Part shown: piece by piece, positions 22,922 through 30,952 of the stretch
Position numbering within the stretch: position 1 is the first letter of the stretch
Layout of the letters: each line of letters starts with the position of its first letter
Assembly (NCBI RefSeq): GCF_003323735.1
Contig: NZ_QOIM01000056.1
Span: 1 to 48,532, forward strand
Reading direction: 5' to 3'
DNA: 48,532 bases
Origin: Streptomyces reniochalinae
Lineage (GTDB): Bacteria > Actinomycetota > Actinomycetes > Streptomycetales > Streptomycetaceae
The notes under the pieces: generated by a model
The model's input: only the letters and a program-made list of their open reading frames with translations
What the model was told of the DNA's origin: nothing
The model's database searches: none
Made by a program: the position numbers and the translations under genes

Positions 22922-25900
22922 TCAGATGTCGAAGACGTCCTTGACGATCTGTGCCTGCTCCTCCGCGTGCCGCTTGCCCGAGCCCACGGCGGGCGAGGAC
23001 GAGGACGGCCGGGAGACGCGGCGCAGCCGGTCCGCGTTCGGCACCGGCTCCGAGCCGATGACCAGGTCCAGGTGGTCGACCAGGTTGAGCGCGATGAACG
23101 GCCACGCGCCCTGGTTGGCCGGCTCCTCCTGGGCCCAGACGTACTTCTCGGCGTTGGTGAAGCGCGCCATCTCGGTCTGGATCTCCTTGCCGGGCAGCGG
23201 GTAGAGCCGCTCCAGCCGGATGATGGCGGTGTCCGTGACGCCCCGCTTGGTCCGCTCGGCGTCCAGGTCGTAGTAGACCTTGCCGGAGCAGAAGATGACC
23301 TTGCGGACGTTCGCCGGGTCCAGCTCGCCGCTGTCGACGAGCGTGTCCCCGATGACCGGACGGAAGCCGCCGGTGGTGAACTCCTCCGCCTTGGAGGCCG
23401 CCGCCTTCATCCGCAGCATCGACTTCGGGGTGAAGACGACCAGCGGCTTGTGGTGCGGGTTGTGCACCTGCCACCGCAGCAGGTGGAAGTAGTTCGACGG
23501 CAGCGTCGGCATGGCCACGGTCATGCTGTTCTGCGCGCACAGCTGGAGGAACCGCTCGATGCGGGCCGAGGAGTGGTCAGGGCCCTGGCCCTCGTAGCCG
23601 TGCGGCAGGAGCAGGGTGACCCCGGAGGTCTGGGCCCACTTCTGCTCGGCCGAGGAGATGAACTCGTCGATGACCGTCTGGGCGCCGTTCATGAAGTCGC
23701 CGAACTGCGCCTCCCACATCACCAGCGCGTCCGGGCGGGCCAGCGAGTAGCCGTACTCGAAGCCCATCGCCGCGTACTCGCTCAGCAGCGAGTCGTAGAC
23801 GTTGTAGCGCGCCTGGTCCTCGGCCAGGTACAGCAGCGGGGTGTAGTCCTCGCCGGAGTTCTGGTCGAGCAGCACCGCGTGCCGCTGCCCGAACGTGCCG
23901 CGGCGGGAGTCCTGGCCCGACAGCCTTACCGGCGTGCCCTCCATCAGCAGCGAGCCGATGGCCAGGGTCTCGCCCATCGCCCAGTCGATCGTGCCGTCCT
24001 CGACCATCTGCGCGCGGCGCTGGAGCTGCGGCAGCAGACGCGGGTGGACGGTGATCCGCTCGGGGATGTTGACCTGCGACTCGGCGATCCGCTTGACGAC
24101 CTCCTGGGAGATCGCGGTGTCGAGACCGACGGGGAACTCCGCCTGCGGGACCGGCACCTCGGCGGCCGCCGGCTGCGACGTCGCGTCGCGGACCTCGGTG
24201 AAGACCTTCTCCAGCTGCCCCTGGAAGTCCTGGAGCGCCTGCTCGGCCTCCTCCAGGCTGATGTCGCCGCGCCCGATCAGCGACTCGGTGTAGAGCTTGC
24301 GCACCGAGCGCTTCTTGTCGATCAGGTGGTACATCAGCGGCTGGGTGAACGAGGGGTTGTCCGTCTCGTTGTGCCCGCGCCTGCGGTAGCAGATCAGGTC
24401 GATGACGACGTCCTTGTTGAACGCCTGCCGGTACTCGAAGGCCAGCCGGCCCGCGCGGACCACGGCCTCCGGGTCGTCGCCGTTGACGTGCAGGACCGGG
24501 GCCTCGATCATGCGGGCCACGTCCGTGGAGTACATCGACGAGCGCGCCGACTCGGGCGGTGCCGTGTACCCGACCTGGTTGTTGATGACGATGTGGATCG
24601 TGCCGCCGGTGCGGTAGCCCCGCAGCTGCGACATGTTCAGCGTCTCGGCCACCACGCCCTGGCCCGCGAAGGCCGCGTCGCCGTGCAGCGCGATCGGCAG
24701 CACCGTGAAGTCGGTGCCGCCCTTGCCGATGATGTCCTGCTTGGCGCGGGACACGCCCTCCACGACCGGGTCGACGGCCTCCAGGTGCGAGGGGTTGGCG
24801 GTCAGCGTGACCTTGATCTGCTCACCGTCCAGGCCGGTGAAGACACCCTCAGCGCCCAGGTGGTACTTCACGTCGCCGGAGCCGTGCATCGACTTCGGGT
24901 CGAGGTTGCCCTCGAACTCCCGGAAGATCTGCGCGTACGGCTTGCCCACGATGTTCGCCAGCACGTTCAGCCGGCCGCGGTGCGCCATGCCGATGACGGT
25001 CTCGTCCAGCCGCGACTCGGCGGCCGCGTCGATGACCGCGTCCAGCAGCGGGATGACGGACTCGCCGCCCTCCAGCGAGAACCGCTTCTGACCCACGTAC
25101 TTGGTCTGCAGGAACGTCTCGAACGCCTCGGCCGCGTTCAGCCGGCGCAGGATGCGCAGCTGCTCGTCGCGCTCCGGCTTGGAGTGCTGCCGCTCGATAC
25201 GGTCCTGGATCCACTTGCGCTGCTTGGGGTCCTGGATGTGCATGTACTCGATGCCGGTGGTGCGGCAGTACGAGTCACGCAGCACGCCCAGGATGTCGCG
25301 CAGCTTCATCATGGACTTGCCGGCGAAGCCGCCGACCGCGAACTCCCGCTCCAGGTCCCACAGGGTCAGACCGTGCTCGGTGATGTCCAGGTCGGGGTGC
25401 TTGCGCTGCATGTACTCCAGCGGGTCGGTGTCGGCCATGATGTGGCCGCGGACCCGGTAGGAGTGGATCAGGTCGAAGACGCGCGCGGCCTTGGTGACGT
25501 CGTCGTCGTGCGAGGCGTCGATGTCCTGCATCCAGCGCACGGGCTCGTACGGGATGCGCAGCGCGCGGAAGATCTCGTCGTAGAAGTTGTCCTCGCCCAG
25601 CAGCAGCTGGGAGACCTTGCGCAGGAACTCGCCGGAGGCCGCACCCTGGATGACCCGGTGGTCGTAGGTGCTGGTGAGAGTCATCACCTTCGAGACGCCG
25701 AGCCGGTTGAGGGTGTCCTGCGAGGTGCCCTGGAACTCGGCCGGGTACTCCATCGCGCCGACGCCCATGATCAGGCCCTGGCCCGGCATCAGCCGCGGCA
25801 CCGAGTGCACGGTGCCGATGCCGCCCGGGTTGGTCAGCGAGCAGGTGACGCCGGAGAAGTCCTCCATCGTCAGCTTGTTGTTCCTGGCCCGGCGGACGAT

Positions 25901-26806
25901 GTCCTCGTAGGCCTGCCAGAACTCGAAGAAGGTCAGCGTCTCGGCCTTCTTGATGCCCGCCACGACCAGCTGGCGGTCGCCGTTCGGCTTCACCAGGTCG
26001 ATCGCCAGACCCAGGTTCACGTGGTCCGGCTTGACCAGGGTGGGCTTGCCGTCCTTCTCGGTGAACGCGTGGTTCATCGAGGGCATCGCCTTGAGCGCCT
26101 GCACCATGGCGTAGCCGATCAGGTGCGTGAACGACACCTTGCCACCGCGGGCGCGCTTGAGGTGGTTGTTGATGACGATGCGGTTGTCGAACAGCAGCTT
26201 CACCGGGACCGCGCGCACGGACGTGGCCGTGGGCAGCTCCAGGGAGGCGTTCATGTTCTTGGCCACGGCCGCGGACGGGCCGCGCAGCGCCACGTACTCC
26301 GGACCCTCGGCCTGGCCCTCCGCCGCGGCCTTGTCGCCGCCCGCGGCCTTCGCCGCGCCCGCGGGCCGGGCCGCCGGCTGGGCGGCCGGCTTCGGCTCGG
26401 CCTTCTGCTGCGGCTCGGCCTTCGGCTTGGGCTCGGCCGGCGCGGCGGCCTGCTGCGCCTGTGCCTGCTGCGGCTGGGCTGCCTGCGCGGGGGCGCTCGC
26501 GGGCTGGGCGGCCTGCTGGGCCTGCGCCTGCGGCGCCGCGGTCTGTGCGGGCGCGGCCTTCGGGGAGGCGTCCCGTGGGGTACCCGCGCCGTCCGGCGCC
26601 GCGGCCCCTTCGGAGGACTCCGGCTGATAGTCAGCGAAGAAGTCCCACCAGGCTCGGTCTACCGAGTTCGGGTCCTGGAGGTACTGCTGGTAGATCTCGT
26701 CGACGAGCCACTCGTTCGGCCCGAACGCCGGACCAGGGTCTTTACCCTGTCCGTCCTTCCGTTCCGTAGAGGTGCTCGATGAGCTGTTGGGGGACTGTGA
26801 CGACAC
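22922..26806 (-). CDS. kgd: multifunctional 2-oxoglutarate dehydrogenase E1 / succinyltransferase (Kgd)
   Basis: A 1294-residue TCA-cycle enzyme. The first ~45 residues include the conserved NEWLVDEIYQQYLQDPNSVD segment. Residues about 60-165 are an Ala/Gln/Pro/Lys-rich linker. Residues about 180-410 are an E2-type acyltransferase domain without a lipoyl domain, with the catalytic DHRVIQGA at about 382-389. The E1 part follows, with thiamine-diphosphate binding around GDAAFAGQG (about 709) and INNQVGYTAPP. In actinobacteria this fused E1-E2 works with separate lipoyl and E3 subunits and is inhibited by the FHA protein GarA/OdhI through its N-terminus. The start GTG 26806 begins MSSQSPN as in relatives I recall. 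The length is normal for the family. Confidence 0.97.
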   Translation of the reverse strand: MSSQSPNSSSSTSTERKDGQGKDPGPAFGPNEWLVDEIYQQYLQDPNSVDRAWWDFFADYQPESSEGAAAPDGAGTPRDASPKAAPAQTAAPQAQAQQAAQPASAPAQAAQPQQAQAQQAAAPAEPKPKAEPQQKAEPKPAAQPAARPAGAAKAAGGDKAAAEGQAEGPEYVALRGPSAAVAKNMNASLELPTATSVRAVPVKLLFDNRIVINNHLKRARGGKVSFTHLIGYAMVQALKAMPSMNHAFTEKDGKPTLVKPDHVNLGLAIDLVKPNGDRQLVVAGIKKAETLTFFEFWQAYEDIVRRARNNKLTMEDFSGVTCSLTNPGGIGTVHSVPRLMPGQGLIMGVGAMEYPAEFQGTSQDTLNRLGVSKVMTLTSTYDHRVIQGAASGEFLRKVSQLLLGEDNFYDEIFRALRIPYEPVRWMQDIDASHDDDVTKAARVFDLIHSYRVRGHIMADTDPLEYMQRKHPDLDITEHGLTLWDLEREFAVGGFAGKSMMKLRDILGVLRDSYCRTTGIEYMHIQDPKQRKWIQDRIERQHSKPERDEQLRILRRLNAAEAFETFLQTKYVGQKRFSLEGGESVIPLLDAVIDAAAESRLDETVIGMAHRGRLNVLANIVGKPYAQIFREFEGNLDPKSMHGSGDVKYHLGAEGVFTGLDGEQIKVTLTANPSHLEAVDPVVEGVSRAKQDIIGKGGTDFTVLPIALHGDAAFAGQGVVAETLNMSQLRGYRTGGTIHIVINNQVGYTAPPESARSSMYSTDVARMIEAPVLHVNGDDPEAVVRAGRLAFEYRQAFNKDVVIDLICYRRRGHNETDNPSFTQPLMYHLIDKKRSVRKLYTESLIGRGDISLEEAEQALQDFQGQLEKVFTEVRDATSQPAAAEVPVPQAEFPVGLDTAISQEVVKRIAESQVNIPERITVHPRLLPQLQRRAQMVEDGTIDWAMGETLAIGSLLMEGTPVRLSGQDSRRGTFGQRHAVLLDQNSGEDYTPLLYLAEDQARYNVYDSLLSEYAAMGFEYGYSLARPDALVMWEAQFGDFMNGAQTVIDEFISSAEQKWAQTSGVTLLLPHGYEGQGPDHSSARIERFLQLCAQNSMTVAMPTLPSNYFHLLRWQVHNPHHKPLVVFTPKSMLRMKAAASKAEEFTTGGFRPVIGDTLVDSGELDPANVRKVIFCSGKVYYDLDAERTKRGVTDTAIIRLERLYPLPGKEIQTEMARFTNAEKYVWAQEEPANQGAWPFIALNLVDHLDLVIGSEPVPNADRLRRVSRPSSSSPAVGSGKRHAEEQAQIVKDVFDI

Positions 26807-26859
26807 GGCGGCAACCGCCCTCTTCCGCTTCCTTAGGTGGTGGACAGCGGAAATAAAGG

Positions 26860-26886
26860 CTACGCCTCTCCTGGCGAGAGGCGTAG
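26860..26886 (-). terminator. terminator of the two-component operon, in front of kgd
   Basis: On the minus strand CTACGCCTCTC and GAGAGGCGTAG form a perfect 11-bp stem with a 5-base loop, followed by CCTTTATTTCC, a short U-run rare in this GC-rich DNA. It lies 147 bases after the sensor kinase stop and only 54 bases before the kgd start, so the kgd promoter must overlap the hairpin or the hairpin must act in the kgd leader. Confidence 0.8.
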
Positions 26887-27032
26887 TCCGGGCGGCCCCT
26901 TGGTCACGTACGTCACATTAAGCAGCCGGTTTCGGGCCAGGACTTGGCGGGAATCACTCACGGTTTTACCTCGCGGACGGAACCGGTCACCCCACCCGCC
27001 GCGTCCCCGGGCCCTCTGACCGCGGGAAAACG

Positions 27033-28337
27033 TCAACCCGGCTGCCCGTTCTTCCCCGGAAGAGTGAGCTGGATCCGGCAGCCGCGGGGCGATTCGGCCA
27101 CCCGGATCGACCCCCCGTGCAACTCCACCGCCCAGCGCGCGATGGCCAGCCCCAGCCCCGTGCCGCCGCCCGGGCTGATGCCCTGGGCACCCCTGGTGGA
27201 CTCGGTGCTGTGCGTGCCGTTGAACCGGTCGAAGACCCGCTGCCGCTCGGACTCGGGTATACCCGGCCCCTCGTCCAGCACCTCCACTTCCAGGCTGTCG
27301 GCCGACCCGCCCGCCGCCGCGTCGCCCGGTCTGGCCCGTACCGTCACCCGTCCGTGCTGCGGGCTGTGCTTGACGGCGTTGTCGATCAGATTCGCCACCA
27401 CCTGATGCAGCCGTTCGGGGTCGGCGTAAGCCGTCAGCTCGGGCGGCGAGACGTCCAGATGCAGGTGGACATCCTTACGGGAGTGCCCCGAGCCCTTGCT
27501 CATGTTGGCCTCCTTCAGCACGCCCGCCAGGTACGGCCACACCTCGAAACGCCGCGAGTGCAACGGGACGACTCCGCTGTCCAGCCGGGAGAGGTCCAGC
27601 AGGTGCGCCACCAGCCGGCCCAGCCGCTCGGTCTGCGACAGGGCGGTGCGCATCGTCTCCGGATCGGCTTCCGAGACGCCGTCCACGACGTTCTCCAGGA
27701 CCGCCCGCAGCGCGGCGATCGGGGTGCGCAGCTCGTGCGACACGTTCGCGACCAGCTCCTTGCGGTGCTGGTCGACGGCCTCCAGGTCGGCCGCCATCCG
27801 GTTGAAGTTCTCGGCCAGTTCTCCGAACTCGTCCCGCCTCCCGCCGCGCACCCGGCGGGAGTAGTCGCCGTCCGCCATCGCCTTGGCAGCGTCCGTCATC
27901 TCGTCCAGCGGCGCCGTCACCGACTGCGCCACGAACTGGGTGATCAGCAGCGACGCCACGATCGAGATGATGGTGATGACCCGCAGCTCGGTCGCCGACT
28001 GCACCGCGAAGAGCGCCAGCAGTGTGGTGATCACCACGGAGACGATCACCAGCGCGCCCAGCGCCGCCTTCACCGACCTGTACGGGTCCAGCGGGCGCAG
28101 CCCCTCCCACAGCCGCTCCCACCAGTGGGAACCGAGGCGGGCCGCCGCCGAGCGCTTCCAGCGGCCCAGGGAGCGGGCCAGCAGCGTCGGCGGACCGGGA
28201 GGGCCGGAGCCGGACGGGCCGGGCGAGCTGGACGGGCCCGACGGGGCTGATGGACCCGGTGAGCCGGAGGGGCCCGGTGGGCCGGAGGGGCCGTGGGAGC
28301 CGGAAGGCTCGGAGGGGCTGGACACCGAAGCGAACAC
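27033..28337 (-). CDS. OmpR-group sensor histidine kinase with a collagen-like N-terminus
   Basis: About 434 residues from GTG 28337. Residues 7-50 are almost only Pro, Gly and Ser (SGSHGPSGPPGPSGSPGPS and so on). Two hydrophobic segments follow at about 92-113 and 119-138 with almost no extracellular loop, then a HAMP domain, an H box ELVANVSHELRTPIAALR with His201, an N box LIDNAVKHSP, and G boxes DEGPGI and GTGLGLAI. With so short an external loop it should sense a signal in or at the membrane, or through partners. The regulator gene lies 20 bases upstream. The frame is open further upstream, but that part overlaps the regulator gene. The same kgd-kinase-regulator order occurs in S. coelicolor as I recall it. 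Confidence 0.9.
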   Translation of the reverse strand: MFASVSSPSEPSGSHGPSGPPGPSGSPGPSAPSGPSSSPGPSGSGPPGPPTLLARSLGRWKRSAAARLGSHWWERLWEGLRPLDPYRSVKAALGALVIVSVVITTLLALFAVQSATELRVITIISIVASLLITQFVAQSVTAPLDEMTDAAKAMADGDYSRRVRGGRRDEFGELAENFNRMAADLEAVDQHRKELVANVSHELRTPIAALRAVLENVVDGVSEADPETMRTALSQTERLGRLVAHLLDLSRLDSGVVPLHSRRFEVWPYLAGVLKEANMSKGSGHSRKDVHLHLDVSPPELTAYADPERLHQVVANLIDNAVKHSPQHGRVTVRARPGDAAAGGSADSLEVEVLDEGPGIPESERQRVFDRFNGTHSTESTRGAQGISPGGGTGLGLAIARWAVELHGGSIRVAESPRGCRIQLTLPGKNGQPG

Positions 28338-28357
28338 GCGCGTCGTCCCGCCGCCCG

Positions 28358-29152
28358 TCAGGAGCTCTCCGCCGCGGCACCCGTCACCGGCGCGGGCGCA
28401 CCGTCGGGGCCGGGGGTCTCCAGCGCGTACCCCACCCCGTGCACCGTACGGATGCGCTCGGCACCGATCTTGCGCCGCAGGGCCTTGATGTGGCTGTCCA
28501 CGGTGCGGGTACCGGACGCGTCGGCCCAGTCCCACACCTCGGCCAGCAGCTGCTCGCGGGAGAGCACGGCGCGCGGGGAGTGCGCCAGGCACACCAGCAG
28601 GTCGAACTCGGTCGGCGTCAGGTGCACGTCCTCGCCGCCGACGCGGACCCGCCGCTGGGCATGGTCGATCTCCAGTTCGCCGAGCCTGAGTATGCCGTTG
28701 CGCGGCGTGCTCGCCGCCTGCGTCGCCCGCTCGACCCTGCGCAGCAGCACATGCACCCGCGCCGCGACCTCGCGCATCGAGAACGGCTTGGTCATATAGT
28801 CGTCGGCGCCCACGCCGAGACCCACCAGCATGTCCGTCTCGTCGTCCCGCGCGGTCAGCATCAGCACCGGAACCGGGCGCTGCGCCTGCACGCGGCGGCA
28901 GACCTCCAGGCCGTCGAAGCCGGGCAGCATCACGTCCAGCACCAGCAGGTCGGGCTGCCACGCCTCGGCGGTGTCGACCGCGGCGGGCCCGTCACCGGCC
29001 GTCTGCACCTGGAAGCCCTCCGCGCGCAGCCGCCGCGCTATCGCGTCGACGATGGTCGGATCGTCCTCCACGACGAGAATGCGTCGCTGAGCACCGGGGG
29101 TGGTCGCGGCGACGGCTCCGCCAGCTGTCTGAGTGGTGTTCTTCTGGTCCAT
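28358..29152 (-). CDS. OmpR/PhoB-type response regulator
   Basis: A 264-residue regulator. After about 22 variable residues the receiver domain begins RRILVVEDD, with phospho-acceptor Asp73 in LLVLDVMLPG and Lys122 in TKPF. The winged helix (about 155-250) contains VHLTPTEFDLLVCLA, RTVDSHIKALRRKIG and RIRTVHGVGYAL. It is the partner of the downstream kinase, with a 20-base gap. ATG 29152 is the start; the family usually starts near the receiver domain, so the 20-residue Thr/Ala-rich lead is a little unusual. Confidence 0.94.
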   Translation of the reverse strand: MDQKNTTQTAGGAVAATTPGAQRRILVVEDDPTIVDAIARRLRAEGFQVQTAGDGPAAVDTAEAWQPDLLVLDVMLPGFDGLEVCRRVQAQRPVPVLMLTARDDETDMLVGLGVGADDYMTKPFSMREVAARVHVLLRRVERATQAASTPRNGILRLGELEIDHAQRRVRVGGEDVHLTPTEFDLLVCLAHSPRAVLSREQLLAEVWDWADASGTRTVDSHIKALRRKIGAERIRTVHGVGYALETPGPDGAPAPVTGAAAESS

Positions 29153-29221
29153 ACGACCCCGCCCCTGTGGCTCTTCCGGCTTTCTTGGAACAGCAGCGTA
29201 AGGGCCTGCTACACCGCTCGG

Positions 29222-29935
29222 CTACGCCGGTCGGGCTGCGAAGTGGACCACGTCGGGGACGCCTCGGACGACCGGGATCTCATCCGTCCGAACACGACAG
29301 AACCCCGCATTCGCGAGTGATCGTTCGAATGCGGACGAGGGTTGTGCCGACCAGACGGCGAGAACGCCGCCCGGAATGAGCGCCTCCCGGCAGGCCGCCA
29401 GGCCGGTAGGGGAGTAGAGGGAGGAGTTGTCGTCGGTGACGGTCCACTCGGGTCCGTTGTCGATGTCCAGACACAGCGCGTCGAAACGCCCGCCGTCGGC
29501 CGCCGCCTCGCGCACGTACGCCACCAGGTCGGCCTCCACCAGCGCGGTGCGCGGATCGGCCAGGGCGTCGGCGGAGAGCCTGGAGAGCGGTCCTGTGCGG
29601 TGCCAGTCGAGGATCGCCGGCTCGCGCTCCACCACGGTGATACCGCCCCAGCGGGGCTCCGCTGCCGCCTCCGCGAGCGAGAAACCGACCCCGAGTCCGC
29701 CGATCAGGAGCCGCGGGTCCTCGCGGGTGTCCAGCTCCTCCAGCGCCGCGCGCACCAGCAGCCGCTCGGACCGGCCGTCGGAGGTGTCCATCAGGAAACA
29801 GCCGTTGGCGATGATCTCGTAGCGCGCCCCGCGCTGCCGCAGGACGACCTCTCCCCACGGGCCCTCGCGCCGCTCGAGAGTGACGGGGTCATCGGTGGCC
29901 GGGGAGCTCGTGAAGGGGGCGGCGGAATGCGACAT
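29222..29935 (-). CDS. spermidine synthase-like methyltransferase-fold protein
   Basis: A 237-residue soluble protein of the spermine/spermidine synthase fold. The motif LLIGGLGVGFSLAEA (about 77-91) is the nucleotide-binding loop, ITVVEREPAILDWH the acidic ribose contact, and ALCLDIDNGPEW the place of the catalytic aspartate region. True spermidine synthases carry GGGDG; here GGLGVG stands instead and the N-terminal strand domain is short, so substrate and reaction are uncertain. Such stand-alone proteins are common in Streptomyces. The ATG 29935 is preceded by GCCCCC with no Shine-Dalgarno, which suggests a leaderless start or a different true start. Confidence 0.8.
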   Translation of the reverse strand: MSHSAAPFTSSPATDDPVTLERREGPWGEVVLRQRGARYEIIANGCFLMDTSDGRSERLLVRAALEELDTREDPRLLIGGLGVGFSLAEAAAEPRWGGITVVEREPAILDWHRTGPLSRLSADALADPRTALVEADLVAYVREAAADGGRFDALCLDIDNGPEWTVTDDNSSLYSPTGLAACREALIPGGVLAVWSAQPSSAFERSLANAGFCRVRTDEIPVVRGVPDVVHFAARPA

Positions 29936-29992
29936 GGGGGCAGCGTAGGCCGGAATCCCCGGTGACCCGCCGAGGTCCGGTTACGGCAGAGG

Positions 29993-30748
29993 TCAGTCGG
30001 CCGGTGTCAGGAGTGGGTCGTTATGGGGGCGGGAGGCCACGAAGACGCATTCCTTGCCAGGCCGGTCGGGCGCATCGCGCACGTGCTCCACTCTGAATCC
30101 GTGCGTGGCCAGGTCCTGCTCGACCTCGTGCCGCTCACGGAACCTGAGCGTCGATTCCGAGGTGAGCACCTGCCCGTCCGCGGCGAATGCGTAGTGCGAG
30201 CGGAAGCGGACGAGTGGCCCGTCCACCTCCAGCAACTCCACCCAGGTCTCCACCGCGCCGATGCCGGGCAGCTCGGTCACCTGATGGGACGCCTCACGGT
30301 TCCAGGTCTCCCAAGCGCGTTGCGCCGGGTCCCGTGTCTCGAACACCAGGTACCCGCCCGGCCGCAGGGCTTCGTAGGCGCCGTGCAAGGTGACTCGCCA
30401 TGCCTCGGGATCGGTGATCTCCTGCGCGACGTTCGCGGTCATGGTCGCGAGGTCGACGTGGAGCGCAGGGAGGGCGCTCGCGTCTCCGCAGATCCACTGC
30501 ACGCGTGCGCTTCCCGGCTTGGATATGGCCACCTCGATGGATGCCCGGGCGGGGTCGAGGCCGACGACGGTGATGCCGCGGTCTGCCAGGAGAAGGGCGA
30601 AGGCGCCTGTGCCGCAGCCGATGTCCAGGACGCGTTGTGCTTTGAGCTCGTGCACGAGGGCGAGGTAGGCGCGCAGGTCGCTGCGCTCTCGGGTGAGCGG
30701 GTCGTAGAGCCTGGCCAGCCGTGGGTGCCGGAAAGCCTCGTCAGCCAT
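29993..30748 (-). CDS. class I SAM-dependent methyltransferase
   Basis: A 251-residue methyltransferase. Motif I is RVLDIGCGTGAFALLLA, the acidic end of strand 2 is VVGLDPARAS, and the motif II region is CGDASALPALHVDLATMTAN, followed by GGYLVFETRDP. The C-terminal half has the strand pattern of small-molecule methyltransferases (VRFRSHYAFAADGQ). The substrate is unknown. ATG 30748 begins MADEAFRHPRLARLYD, the usual start of this group; GTG 30769, seven codons upstream with AGAGG before it, is also possible. It lies between a spermidine-synthase-like gene and lon and may be a later insertion into that otherwise conserved order. Confidence 0.88.
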   Translation of the reverse strand: MADEAFRHPRLARLYDPLTRERSDLRAYLALVHELKAQRVLDIGCGTGAFALLLADRGITVVGLDPARASIEVAISKPGSARVQWICGDASALPALHVDLATMTANVAQEITDPEAWRVTLHGAYEALRPGGYLVFETRDPAQRAWETWNREASHQVTELPGIGAVETWVELLEVDGPLVRFRSHYAFAADGQVLTSESTLRFRERHEVEQDLATHGFRVEHVRDAPDRPGKECVFVASRPHNDPLLTPAD

Positions 30749-30911
30749 GTGGCGAAGATAGGCGGCCACTGCTGCCTCTGGCAGGTCATTTCCGCCGGGT
30801 CCGGACGGAGAGTCGCGCCGCGAGGCAAAGAGGTCAGCACCGAAGGACAGTGATCGCTGAGAGCGAACGGCTCCTCGGGGGGCTGGGGGAACATCTGAGG
30901 CAGCAAAAGCA

Positions 30912-30930
30912 TTGAGTGGGTATTACTCAA
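30912..30930 (+). promoter_or_regulatory. HAIR element, HspR operator of lon
   Basis: TTGAGT (30912-30917), a 7-base spacer, and ACTCAA (30925-30930) match the HspR-associated inverted repeat CTTGAGT-N7-ACTCAAG in all positions except the outermost base of each arm. It is 22 bases before the lon start. In Streptomyces HspR, with DnaK as co-repressor, is known to control lon through such a site, so heat induction of this lon is expected. Confidence 0.92.
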
Positions 30931-30952
30931 CTTGCCTGCCTAGGGAGAGATC

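Noticed and set aside
22895..26782. A 1295-codon open frame on + opposite kgd
   Set aside because: It is the mirror of a highly biased, conserved gene on minus; its translation is Val/Leu/Arg/Asp-rich with no domain. A by-product of high GC.
28338..28961. N-terminal extension of the sensor kinase up to 28961
   Set aside because: It would overlap most of the response regulator gene in another frame; the kinase starts at or after 28337.
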